This document shows, piece after piece, positions 6,879 to 14,947 of a DNA stretch of 25,560 nt. Below the pieces are notes generated by a model. That model worked only from the letters and a program-made list of their open reading frames with translations. It was not told where the DNA came from and did not search any database. The stretch is from Polaromonas sp. Its GTDB lineage: Bacteria; Pseudomonadota; Gammaproteobacteria; Burkholderiales; Burkholderiaceae. Position 1 is the stretch's first letter; each line of letters begins with the position of its first letter. A program made the translations under genes and the position numbers. The stretch is taken from assembly GCA_013823505.1 (NCBI GenBank), contig PNMH01000055.1, positions 1 to 25,560 of the forward strand, in the 5' to 3' direction.

Positions 6879-9452
6879 TCAATCCTGGATGGCGTGTCCG
6901 AACCTGAACTGGAACACGGCGCCTCGCCCTACCTCACCCTTGCCGAAGATCTGACCCCCATGCCGCTCGATGATTCGGTGCACGGTGGCCAAGCCGATGC
7001 CTGAGCCCTGAAACTCGCTGGGCTGGTGCAGTCGTGTGAACGGCTTGAAGAGGCGGTCCGAGCGGGACATGTCGAATCCCGCGCCATTGTCGCGGACAAA
7101 AAACGTCGGCGCGTTGGTCTCGCTGGAGGGAACACGCCCGAATTCGATACGGGGTTGCTGCGTGTTTCGCGAATACTTCCAGGCGTTGCCCAGCAGGTTC
7201 TCCAGCGCGATCTGGGCGAGGTGGGGGTCACAGTCAGCAAAGAGTTCAGGTTCGATGACCACCTCGACCGAATTCTCAGGATCGCGTTGCCGCTCCTGTC
7301 GGATCACCTCTTCGGCCATCACGCTGAGATTCGCCCACGTGCGTTGCAGCTGGGTCTGGCTGACCCGCGCCAGCGCCAGCAAGTCCTTGATCAGGCCACC
7401 CATCCGGCTCGCAGACGCCATGACGCGGTTGATGATCGCGTCGTCCTCGGGACGGACGCGGTCGCCCATTTGTTCCCTGAGAACATGCATGAAGCCGTCG
7501 ATCGAACGCAGGGGCGACTTCAGGTCATGCGAAACCGAGTAAGCAAAGCTGTCGAGCTCGCGGTTGATGTGCTGAAGCTGCGCAGTGCGGGCCTGGACAC
7601 GCTGTTCCAAGGTGTCTTGCAGGCGCTGGATTTTCAAATCGCGCCGCAGCCGCATCAATTCGGCGCTGCTGCGGCTGGCGAATATCGATGTCAGTGCCTG
7701 AATATCGGCACCGATCTGGGCGGAGTGCTCCCAGGCGACGGCCAGAAGGCCGATGGATGTCCCGTCCGGGTCGCGCAAGGCAATTCCCGCGACCATGTGG
7801 GAATGCTCGTCGGCAAAGGCAACATCAGACAGCAGGGGCACGCCCGCGGGCAACTCGATGACACACAGGCCATCGCTGGCCAGCATCGCTGCAGCGCTGG
7901 GCTCGTGCAGGTGCACGAGGCGATTGGGTTGCAGGCTGCCGTTGTGCGTCAGGCCCAGCGTGTTGATGCCACCACCTTCTGCCGTTTCACCAATCACAAC
8001 GATGGTTGCCCCCAGGGCTGCCACCATGTGCTCGGTCACCGACAGGAAGAACGCCTGTCCGATTTTGGGTGAAACCCCTTCAGCAAGATTCATCAGCATG
8101 CTGCGGCGCCGCATCTCTTCGGCCACATTGAGGACGAAGGAGAGGGCGCAGGCTTCTCCTTCGATGTCGATGATCTCGGCCCATACCTTGACCTCGACCC
8201 GTTCGCCCTTGCGGTTGCGCACCTCCGTTTCGTAACCCATCAGGCGACCGTTGCGCTGCATGGTGCTGACATAGTCTTCGCGCACCTGCTGACTGGGCCA
8301 GACACCTGTTTCGAGCGATGTCTTTCCAATGAAATCCTGGGGGCCACCACCAAACACCTGCGCGCAGGCGGCGTTGACTTCCAGGTAGCGCCCGTCGCTC
8401 AGGCGCGTCAGGGTCATGCAGATCGGGCTGTACCGAAAGGCTTTGGAGAAACGCGCTTCAGACTGCTGCAGGGCTCTGCGTGACTTTTCCTCGGCGCTCA
8501 TGTCGACCACCATGCCGATCATCAGCCTTTCATTGCCCTGCTGGATGAGTTCGGCGTAGATCAGCGAATCGAACTGGGAGCCATCGCGGCGCAAGCCGCG
8601 GGCATGCATGCCGTTGACCCGACCCTGCGTCTTCAGGGTTTGTCGAAAGGCTTCCTCTTCGGCAGGATCGGCCCACAGGTTGGGCGGCTGTTGGCCCACA
8701 AGATCCTTGCGGGAGAAGCCACTTGCCAGGACATAGGCATCGTTGACATCAACCGTCAGGCGGTTGTCCAGAGACTGCACCAGGCACGCCACCGGGTTGT
8801 TTCGGAACAGCGCCTTGAAGCGCTCCTGGCTTTCCTTCAAGGCGGCTTCTGCTTCGTAGGCCAGCCTCAGCGCTTCTTTCTGCGTATCGAACGCTTCCTG
8901 GAGTCGGTACTGACCGGCCAGAGCGCTGATCAAGATGATCCCGATCACCACCGACTGGATCACCCACACGGTCCAACCCGTGGGCGGCAGCGCGCCGGGC
9001 AGCATGCCGCGCTGCTCAAACCAGTTGATCGCCCCGAGTGCGAAGATGCAATACAGCACGATCGCGATCATCTTTGCTCGCGAGAGGAAAGTGCTTGCCA
9101 GCACGATGGATGACACCATCACGAACACGCCAGAACTGCGAACGCCCCCGGTGATCACGGTGGTGACTGTGGCGATCGTCAGAATCACCAGGACCAGACC
9201 ATGGGCTGCGATGGTGACCTGTCCGCGTTGGAGCAGCAAGCCCAGCACCCACAACAGGACACCCGTGGCGCCGACCAGCAGTGTCAGTTGCGTGATCCCG
9301 TCGCGCAGAAAGAGTGCCAGTGCGATGGTCGGGGCGGCGAAGCTTGCGGCCAGCAGCAGCACGCGAAGGGCTTTGACGCGGTGCTGGTCAAGTGTGTCGG
9401 ACGAACCTTCCAGCGGAAATTCGCCTGGGGGTGGGGTGGCGTGCTCAGGCAT
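6879..9452 (-). CDS. Membrane-anchored hybrid-input sensor histidine kinase (PAS-PAS-GAF-HisKA-HATPase)
   Basis: An 857-residue sensor kinase. Residues ~30-180 contain five to six hydrophobic segments forming an N-terminal membrane sensor. Two PAS domains follow (about 208-325 and 333-447; the second has the RYLEVNAACAQVFG pattern). A GAF-like region spans about 465-600 and a linker coiled coil about 600-635. The HisKA box is SVSHDLKSPLRS with phospho-acceptor His642. The ATPase domain shows the N box ENLLGNAWKYS, G1 DNGAGFD, F box LFKPFTRLH and G2 GSGIGLATV. The kinase core resembles phytochrome-type light or redox kinases, but I see no chromophore-lyase motif. No receiver domain is attached and no response regulator lies nearby, so the partner is elsewhere. 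The start has no strong ribosome-binding site. The signal is unknown. Confidence 0.93.
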   Translation of the reverse strand: MPEHATPPPGEFPLEGSSDTLDQHRVKALRVLLLAASFAAPTIALALFLRDGITQLTLLVGATGVLLWVLGLLLQRGQVTIAAHGLVLVILTIATVTTVITGGVRSSGVFVMVSSIVLASTFLSRAKMIAIVLYCIFALGAINWFEQRGMLPGALPPTGWTVWVIQSVVIGIILISALAGQYRLQEAFDTQKEALRLAYEAEAALKESQERFKALFRNNPVACLVQSLDNRLTVDVNDAYVLASGFSRKDLVGQQPPNLWADPAEEEAFRQTLKTQGRVNGMHARGLRRDGSQFDSLIYAELIQQGNERLMIGMVVDMSAEEKSRRALQQSEARFSKAFRYSPICMTLTRLSDGRYLEVNAACAQVFGGGPQDFIGKTSLETGVWPSQQVREDYVSTMQRNGRLMGYETEVRNRKGERVEVKVWAEIIDIEGEACALSFVLNVAEEMRRRSMLMNLAEGVSPKIGQAFFLSVTEHMVAALGATIVVIGETAEGGGINTLGLTHNGSLQPNRLVHLHEPSAAAMLASDGLCVIELPAGVPLLSDVAFADEHSHMVAGIALRDPDGTSIGLLAVAWEHSAQIGADIQALTSIFASRSSAELMRLRRDLKIQRLQDTLEQRVQARTAQLQHINRELDSFAYSVSHDLKSPLRSIDGFMHVLREQMGDRVRPEDDAIINRVMASASRMGGLIKDLLALARVSQTQLQRTWANLSVMAEEVIRQERQRDPENSVEVVIEPELFADCDPHLAQIALENLLGNAWKYSRNTQQPRIEFGRVPSSETNAPTFFVRDNGAGFDMSRSDRLFKPFTRLHQPSEFQGSGIGLATVHRIIERHGGQIFGKGEVGRGAVFQFRFGHAIQD

Positions 9453-9948
9453 CAGGCGTCTGCTGGCAGAACAGTGCCCGCGCTGAAACAGGACTGAGCA
9501 CGGTCGACACTGCCCTGCAAAGCAGCGTTGGTGTTCACCGCCTTCAACCGGTGTGCATGGGTGTCAGGGGCGCGGGTTGGCGATGTCGTGGGCCTCATGA
9601 AGGTTCTTCGGTTTTTGAGTCCGCAAGTCACGCCTTGTCACCAGCATGTTCCTGCGCAAACCCCCCTGATGAGTGAAGTATCGACTGTTGCGCGGACACC
9701 TTGATCGAAATGAGCAGAAAGTACAGCGGCACCGGGTGCGGCGGCGCCACTGCACCGTGGAGCCTGTGCTGGGCTGCTCAGGTTGCAGTTCGTCTTGTTT
9801 CAGATTGGAAAACAACGCCTCCAACAGGTGGGTGGCCTGCATTTGCCAGGCTCCAGCGGCGGGCGGTCAGCTCTGCCGGTCCGTCGGCAACAGATCAGCC
9901 CGAGACGGTGACACCCCTCTCACAAGGTACTCGAGCACCCTTGGCGAC
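9453..9948. other. Intergenic stretch without a convincing gene
   Basis: This 496-bp interval separates the start of the histidine kinase gene from the stop of the outer-membrane protein gene. Open frames exist on both strands (for example 9564-9842 on the minus strand, beginning MQATHLLEALFSNL), but none has a clear ribosome-binding site or a family I recognise. Base composition is locally more AT-rich around 9600-9720, consistent with a promoter region for the kinase. Small inverted repeats are present, such as GCCTG-N7-CAGGC near 9836-9855, and an AAGG/CCTT hairpin around 9925-9945 just after the outer-membrane gene's stop. It could hold a decayed gene or a small RNA; I cannot decide. Confidence 0.4.
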
Positions 9949-10503
9949 TCAAAACCGCATTCCAAAAGCCAACGTTGCGCCTTGCGACTTCACGCCGCTT
10001 TCCTTGTAGTAGCTGGTCCAGTTCGCCTGCGCATACGAGGTCTTGGTCAGGTTCAGGTTGGCGCCCAGGCCGTAGGCGGTGCCTGTGTCGCTGTCGCTGG
10101 TGCCCGACACGGTGATCTTGGTGCGCAGGTAGCCCAGGCGGGCAAACAGCTCCACGTTGTTGCTCACCATGACGCCGGGCTTGATGAAGAAGCCAGCGGC
10201 GCTGTCGATCTTGGCGTTGAGGCCGACCGGTGTGCCGTTGAACTCGAGCGGCTCCCGGGTGCTGGCCAGTCCCAGAAAGCCTTCGATGGCCACGTTGGGG
10301 TGCACCTGGTAGCCCAACACGGCGGACAAGCCGGTGGGCTTGGCCTTCAGCTTGGCGCCGTTGCTGATGATTTCCAGGTTGACGGCGGTGAGGCCGATTT
10401 CTCCATAGAGCTTGGAGGCGGCTGGCGCCTGACTCTGGGCATGTGCGCCTGCGGCGGCCAGCGAAAAGAGGGCGGTGGCAATGAGTTGGTGTGCGACGGT
10501 CAT
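9949..10503 (-). CDS. Small outer-membrane beta-barrel protein (OmpA-like/opacity fold)
   Basis: A 184-residue protein with a Sec signal peptide, MTVAHQLIATALFSLAAAGAHA, cleaved after AHA. The mature part alternates polar and hydrophobic residues in about eight amphipathic strands (for example KLYGEIGLTAVNLEI, VELFARLGYLRTKI, SYAQANWTSYY). It ends in Phe (GATLAFGMRF), the usual C-terminal signal for beta-barrel assembly. The size and the GYxxHPNVAIEGFLGL pattern fit the OmpW/OmpA-like 'outer membrane protein beta-barrel' families. The long open frame continues 45 codons upstream, but the ATG at 10503 gives the signal peptide, so that start is chosen. The gene stands alone; 291 bp of spacer separates it from the divergent gene. 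Its role is not known. Confidence 0.85.
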   Translation of the reverse strand: MTVAHQLIATALFSLAAAGAHAQSQAPAASKLYGEIGLTAVNLEIISNGAKLKAKPTGLSAVLGYQVHPNVAIEGFLGLASTREPLEFNGTPVGLNAKIDSAAGFFIKPGVMVSNNVELFARLGYLRTKITVSGTSDSDTGTAYGLGANLNLTKTSYAQANWTSYYKESGVKSQGATLAFGMRF

Positions 10504-10794
10504 GGTGAATGCGGGAAGTGAATCCACAAAAGTAGGAATGAGCCCGAGCCTACCAAGCAGAAAAACCTGACTTCTCAATAAGTTAGACCTAAGGTACCAA
10601 CGAGTTGTGGTCCAGCAACGCCCGGTGCGAAAAGCCACCCCCGGATCGGGGTTGCCAGCTGCGGATTCATGGATTCATCGCCGCTGGCAAGCGGTCTGGT
10701 GCGGTGGATGTCGCCGACAGGTTCGCCAGCGCACAGACCCACCCGGCGAATGTTTTTACCGTGGTGCCTCCATTGACCGATGACGAGGACCCCC

Positions 10795-11322
10795 ATGCAC
10801 ATCGAAACCCAGACCACCCCCGAGCTCAAGCACATTGCCGAGTTGATCAAGGGCATTGCCACGTCGATGCTCACCACCATCGAGGCCGACGGGTCGCTCG
10901 CCAGCCGCCCCATGTACGCGCTGGAAATGGACGCCACAGGCGCCCTCTGGTTTTTCACCGACACGCGCTCGTCCAAGGTTGAGCGCCTGGGCGTGGCCAA
11001 CCTGGCCTTCACCGACCTGGACGACAGCACCTATGTGTCGCTCTCGGGGCACGGTGAGATCGTCACCGACCGTGGCCACATCGAACGCTTGTGGTCGTCG
11101 TTTGCTCGCCCCTGGTTTCCCGACGGTCCGGATTCACCGAACCTGGCCTTGTTGAAGTTTGTGCCCCACTCGGCCGACTACTGGGACGCGCCCAGCAGCA
11201 AGATGGTGCGTGCGGTGAGTGACCTGGTGTCCATCGTGGCGGGCAAGCCCATCGGCATGGGTGAGCACGGTTCGCACGAAGGCCTGTCGGGCGGCGCGTT
11301 GCTGGTCGGCAACCGCGCATGA
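10795..11322 (+). CDS. Pyridoxamine 5'-phosphate oxidase-fold flavin protein (general stress protein 26 type)
   Basis: A 175-residue protein of the split-barrel FMN-binding PNPOx-like group (COG3871). The N-terminus TPELKHIAELIKGIATSMLTTI is followed by SRPMYALEMDATGALWFFTDTRSSKVERL, the typical beta-barrel/flavin-binding pattern, then VSLSGHGEIVTDRGHIERLW and LLKFVPHSADYWDAP. Family members are linked to stress responses in bacteria; the exact reaction is unknown. An ATG at 10780 would add five residues, but the ATG at 10795 has GAGGA 6-10 nt upstream and is preferred. Its stop codon overlaps the start of the next small gene (ATGA), so the two are translationally coupled. Confidence 0.9.
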   Translation: MHIETQTTPELKHIAELIKGIATSMLTTIEADGSLASRPMYALEMDATGALWFFTDTRSSKVERLGVANLAFTDLDDSTYVSLSGHGEIVTDRGHIERLWSSFARPWFPDGPDSPNLALLKFVPHSADYWDAPSSKMVRAVSDLVSIVAGKPIGMGEHGSHEGLSGGALLVGNRA

Positions 11323-11633
11323 ACAAACCCATTCCGGCCAACGAGCCCGGTGTGCCCAACCAGCCGGTGGAGCCCGACACGCCGTTTGAGCTGCCGCCCG
11401 AAGACGGCAAGACACCCCTGCAGCTGCCGCACGAACGCGACGAAGACACCGACATGACCGACGACCAGCCGGACCCGAAGATCCTGCAGGCCTACAAAGA
11501 CCTGAAGCAGGGCCAGGTGGACACCGACATGCGGGCCACGCCGGGGCAGGACGCGGCGAAGCGCGCCCAGGATGTGCCGGGCGCGGGCGGGCAGCACCCG
11601 CCGCAGGACGAAAACAGCGTTCGTCGACGTTAG
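11319..11633 (+). CDS. Small charged hypothetical protein, coupled to the PNPOx-fold gene
   Basis: A 104-residue very hydrophilic protein, rich in Pro, Asp, Glu and Gln, with no signal peptide or membrane segment. It begins MNKPIPANEPGVPNQPVEPD and ends QHPPQDENSVRRR. The middle, PDPKILQAYKDLKQGQVDTD, is the only stretch likely to form a helix; the rest looks disordered. I do not recognise a family with certainty. It starts inside the stop codon of the upstream stress protein (ATGA overlap), which supports it as a real gene in that operon. Because it is low-complexity and the opposite strand also has open frames, its reality depends mainly on that coupling. Confidence 0.65.
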   Translation: MNKPIPANEPGVPNQPVEPDTPFELPPEDGKTPLQLPHERDEDTDMTDDQPDPKILQAYKDLKQGQVDTDMRATPGQDAAKRAQDVPGAGGQHPPQDENSVRRR

Positions 11634-11741
11634 CGGGGGGCGTGGCCGGGGAGGGTCGCGCCACAACGGTGGCAGAATCCGCGCTCCCCATGGGCCGGCG
11701 CTTCCGCTTGAGTCTCGGGGGCAACCTCCCCACCGCTCCCC

Positions 11742-12998
11742 ATGACTCCTCCGCTCCACGGCACGCTCGGCATTGACTTCGGCACTTCCAATTCGGCCAT
11801 GGCATGGGCTGATGTTCGCGGCACGGCGCGCCTGATTCCCCTGGAGGGCACGGCGGTTTCCATGCCCACGGCGGTGTTCTACAACTCGGAAGACGGCACC
11901 ACGCATTTCGGTCGCGATGCGGTGGCGCACTACCTCTCAGGCACCGAGGGTCGGTTGATGCGCTCGCTCAAGAGCCTGCTGGGCAGCCCGCTGCTGCTGG
12001 AGACCACGGTGGTCAACCACCAGCAGATCAGTTTTCAGGAGATCGTGGCCACCTTTCTTGCTGCGCTGCGCGAGCGCGCGGCGCAGACGCTGGGCGTGGC
12101 GCCAACCAAAGTGGTCATGGGCCGGCCGGTGCATTTTGTGGACGACGACCTGGAGCGCGACGCACTCGCGCAGGATTCGTTGCTGCAGGCTGCGCAGGCC
12201 GTGGGTTTTCGCCAGGTCTCGTTCCAGCTGGAGCCGATCGCTGCTGCGCTGGACTACGAGCGCCGCCTGGACAGCGAGAGCGTGGTGCTGGTGGTCGACC
12301 TGGGCGGGGGCACGTCGGACTTCACCGTGGTGCGCCTGGGCCCGCAGCGCATGAAGCTCGCCAACCGCGCGGGCGATGTGCTGGCCACCACCGGTGTGCA
12401 CATCGGCGGAACCGACTTTGACCAGAAGCTCAGCCTGGAGCAGGTCATGCCGCTGCTGGGCTACAAGCACCTCGGGCCGCAGCAGCGCGAGGTGCCCAGC
12501 CGGGTGTTCTTTGATCTCTCCACCTGGCACCTGATCCAGTGGCTGTACCAGCCGCGCGCGCTCAGCCAGGCGCAGCAGCTGCGCGTGAATTACAGCAACG
12601 TGGCGCTGCACGAACGCCTGATGAAGGTGCTCAAGCACCGCGACGGTCACCGAATTGCCCACGAGGTGGAGCAGGCCAAGATCCGCTGCTCGGAACAGGA
12701 CGGCGCCACGCTGGTGGACTTGTCGGAAGTGGAACGCGGGCTCACCGCCGACATGCACGCCGACGCCATGCGCAACCACCTGGGCACGCTGCTGGCGCGC
12801 ACCGTGGCCTGCGCGCGGGAGTGTGTCCAGCGCGCCGGGTTGACCGACGCGACGCTGGACGCGATCTACCTCACCGGCGGCTCATCGGCCCTGCGGCCTT
12901 TCCAGCGCGCCCTGCAGGCGGAGTTTCCGGGTGTGGCCATGGTCGAGGGCGACCTGTTCGGCGGCGTGGCCTCGGGGCTGGCTTACAGCCGGTCGTGA
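11742..12998 (+). CDS. Hsp70 family ATPase, YegD type (short DnaK-like protein)
   Basis: A 418-residue protein consisting of an actin-like ATPase domain. The phosphate-1 motif is GIDFGTSNSAMAW (residues ~10-22). The phosphate-2 motif is VVDLGGGTSDFTVV (near residue 190) and the adenosine motif is YLTGGSSALRPFQ (near 375). DnaK has about 640 residues; the C-terminal peptide-binding domain is absent here. This matches YegD-like chaperone relatives, which are of unclear substrate. Between the two lobes, residues ~235-330 contain an insertion-like helical region (SRVFFDLSTWHLIQWLYQPRALSQAQQLRVNYSN) typical of the YegD group. No clear ribosome-binding site precedes the ATG. The BamE-like lipoprotein gene begins 58 nt downstream. 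Confidence 0.9.
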   Translation: MTPPLHGTLGIDFGTSNSAMAWADVRGTARLIPLEGTAVSMPTAVFYNSEDGTTHFGRDAVAHYLSGTEGRLMRSLKSLLGSPLLLETTVVNHQQISFQEIVATFLAALRERAAQTLGVAPTKVVMGRPVHFVDDDLERDALAQDSLLQAAQAVGFRQVSFQLEPIAAALDYERRLDSESVVLVVDLGGGTSDFTVVRLGPQRMKLANRAGDVLATTGVHIGGTDFDQKLSLEQVMPLLGYKHLGPQQREVPSRVFFDLSTWHLIQWLYQPRALSQAQQLRVNYSNVALHERLMKVLKHRDGHRIAHEVEQAKIRCSEQDGATLVDLSEVERGLTADMHADAMRNHLGTLLARTVACARECVQRAGLTDATLDAIYLTGGSSALRPFQRALQAEFPGVAMVEGDLFGGVASGLAYSRS

Positions 12999-13056
12999 AC
13001 TTGGCAGCGAACCCGTCCTCCAAGCGCTGTATATCGTGAACACAGGAGATCGAACC

Positions 13057-13545
13057 ATGCGCATCGTGTTGTCCTTGCTCACCGCTGCGGCGGTGTTGTC
13101 GGCCTGCAGCGGCTACGCGCCGCCGGCCCAGCTCACCGGTGCCACGCGCGACGAGGTGGTGGCGCGCATGGGGCCGCCGGAGACGCAGCGCCAGGTGGAC
13201 GGCGGCACCCGGCTGGAGTTTCCGCGCGGGCCCTATGGCCGCCACACATACTTTGTGTACCTGGACGGTGCCGGCCGCGTGACCCGCTCCGAGCAGGTGC
13301 TCACCGAGGCCAACTTCACCCAGATCAACCCCGGCATGACGCAGGAGCAGGTGCGCCAGCGGCTGGGTCGCCCGGGTGAGGTGCGGGGGCTCGCCCGATC
13401 GCGCGGGCAAGTGTGGAGCTACCGGTACGAAAACCCGTTTTGCCAGTGGTTCCAGGTCGAGATTGCCGAAGACCAGGTGGTGCGGTCTGCCGGCTACGGC
13501 GAGCCGCCGGAGTGCGCCAAGCGGGAAGACGTCACCTATCCCTAA
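13057..13545 (+). CDS. Lipoprotein with BamE/SmpA-like repeats
   Basis: A 162-residue lipoprotein. The ATG at 13057 has the ribosome-binding site ACAGGAGA and gives a signal peptide with lipobox LSAC (acylated Cys16). Two copies of the BamE/OmlA-like pattern follow: GATRDEVVARMGPPETQRQ, then NPGMTQEQVRQRLGRPGEVRG. Each is followed by aromatic-rich beta strands (TYFVYLDGAGRVTRSEQ; WSYRYENPFCQWFQVEIAEDQVV). That is the SmpA/BamE-fold duplication seen in 'outer membrane protein assembly factor BamE'-annotated lipoproteins, but this is probably not BamE itself, which is shorter and has one copy. It likely sits in the periplasm-facing leaflet of an outer-membrane envelope complex. It converges with the next gene, leaving only 6 nt between stops. 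Confidence 0.85.
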   Translation: MRIVLSLLTAAAVLSACSGYAPPAQLTGATRDEVVARMGPPETQRQVDGGTRLEFPRGPYGRHTYFVYLDGAGRVTRSEQVLTEANFTQINPGMTQEQVRQRLGRPGEVRGLARSRGQVWSYRYENPFCQWFQVEIAEDQVVRSAGYGEPPECAKREDVTYP

Positions 13546-13551
13546 GCGCTG

Positions 13552-14934
13552 TCAGCGGTTGGGGTCCTCGACCTCATCTTTTTCATCGGCCGCAAGCCCG
13601 CCGAGCACGGAGCCGCCCAGAGAGCGGATCTCGTCAGTGGCCACGCCCGCCTTGATCAAGCGCTCGTGACCCGGCTCCCACAGGTCCCAGCCCGGCGTGC
13701 CCAATGCCCTTTGTATGAAGTCCTCGGGCACCCCCCGGGTGCGGTAAAAGTTCGCTACAAAATGGTCCACCGACGACCACCCTGCGCGCAAACCCTCGCC
13801 CAGGAGATGGCTGCGGTGAAAGCCGAGGTTGGCCCCAGGTGCCAGCAAGCGCCGTTCGCCTGCAACAAACACCAAGGTACAGGCGCTGGCGCAAGCGCCG
13901 ATAGCTTGGGTGTTGAGCGTGCGCTGCAGCGCCACCTGTGCCATGCCATGGCCCTCGGTCGCCAAACCGCCGATGCTGGTGATTTCCAGCACGCGCACCT
14001 GGGGGTGTTGCGCCAGTGCGTTCATCAATGCACGTGTACTGCCTACCCCCATCTCGCCCTCGATCTTCAGACGTGTTACCTCGCCGCCAACTGACGGAAC
14101 CGGCGTGATGGAGACCGCATCAAGCCCCTTCACATACAAAGACCACCAGCCTTGCAGGAGCGCGCCCAGACTGGTGGTCACGGCAAACGCCATCGCCAAT
14201 GCGACAAGCATGTTGCCCACTAGGCCTACCACCGCGAGCCAGGGCGCCATGCCTTCGCCAACACGGCGTGCGCTGCTACGCATGGCCCCCACGATCCATG
14301 CGCTGTTCCACAGCAGCGCCCAGGTAGTCACACCCATCGCCGCCCACAACCAGAACAAGTAGCTGTTCTCCACGTCCCAGGCTTGGCCCTCCAGCCAGCT
14401 GGCCGCGCCCAGTGCGAGCAGTGCCAGTGTGAAGCCGGTCACCAGTGTGTTCAGCAGGCTCCAGCGCCCTTGCGTGATGACCCAGAAGCGGGGGTCGAGC
14501 TCCAGCTTCCACCAAGGTGCGCCCTCCACGCTGCGCACGATCTTCTCCACGTTGGCGGGTAGCACGTCCCGGTACTTCGCCATGCCGTCATGGCCTTGGT
14601 AGTCGGCCCACTGGTGACGCTTGCGAGCCGGTGTCAGTACACTCGCTTCAAGCCAAGCTAGGAGCTTTAGGGTGGACGTGTTGGCGCTTTTTCGGGTGAG
14701 CCAGACGAAGGCGCTGGCCTCTAGGTAGGGGTGCGAGGAAGCGTCGGCCAGCCTCACCTGCGCTGGGTGCTTCAGCGCCAGTTCGCTGTCTTTGGCCAGG
14801 CCCGGTATCCACTGGCGCAGGTCGTCCAGTCGCAGCCAGATGCGCCCCTCTTCATCCTCAGCCAGCTTGATCTGCCTGTGAGCGTGGCGTTCGGTCCAGT
14901 TACGAACCACTGCAATGCGAAGCAGGCGCGCCAT
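13552..14934 (-). CDS. Membrane protein with N-terminal BRO-N-like domain and C-terminal periplasmic ClpP-like domain
   Basis: A 460-residue protein with three parts. Residues 1-110 are soluble: EGRIWLRLDDLRQWI (29-43) and HPYLEASAFVWLTRKSANTS (68-87), then LKLLAWLEASVLTPARK. This layout resembles the BRO-N/antirepressor domain of phage and toxin-associated proteins (inference from pattern only). Three hydrophobic segments follow (about 158-180, 191-216, 230-258), which would place the C-terminus in the periplasm. Residues ~270-440 match the COG3904-type ClpP/crotonase fold. Seen there are SIGG (320-323), GACASACTLVFVAGERRLLAPGANLGFHRS with Ser350 at the nucleophile position, and His373. The start lies 13 nt after galM, so it may be read through from the uronate operon. 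No clear ribosome-binding site. Function unknown; protease activity is possible, not shown. Confidence 0.8.
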   Translation of the reverse strand: MARLLRIAVVRNWTERHAHRQIKLAEDEEGRIWLRLDDLRQWIPGLAKDSELALKHPAQVRLADASSHPYLEASAFVWLTRKSANTSTLKLLAWLEASVLTPARKRHQWADYQGHDGMAKYRDVLPANVEKIVRSVEGAPWWKLELDPRFWVITQGRWSLLNTLVTGFTLALLALGAASWLEGQAWDVENSYLFWLWAAMGVTTWALLWNSAWIVGAMRSSARRVGEGMAPWLAVVGLVGNMLVALAMAFAVTTSLGALLQGWWSLYVKGLDAVSITPVPSVGGEVTRLKIEGEMGVGSTRALMNALAQHPQVRVLEITSIGGLATEGHGMAQVALQRTLNTQAIGACASACTLVFVAGERRLLAPGANLGFHRSHLLGEGLRAGWSSVDHFVANFYRTRGVPEDFIQRALGTPGWDLWEPGHERLIKAGVATDEIRSLGGSVLGGLAADEKDEVEDPNR

Positions 14935-14947
14935 GGTTCGTGCAGCT

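Noticed and set aside
13546..13562. Possible bidirectional terminator CGCTG-T-CAGCG between the convergent lipoprotein and ClpP-like genes
   Set aside because: The stem is only five bp with almost no loop and no T-run, and it overlaps the coding end of one gene.
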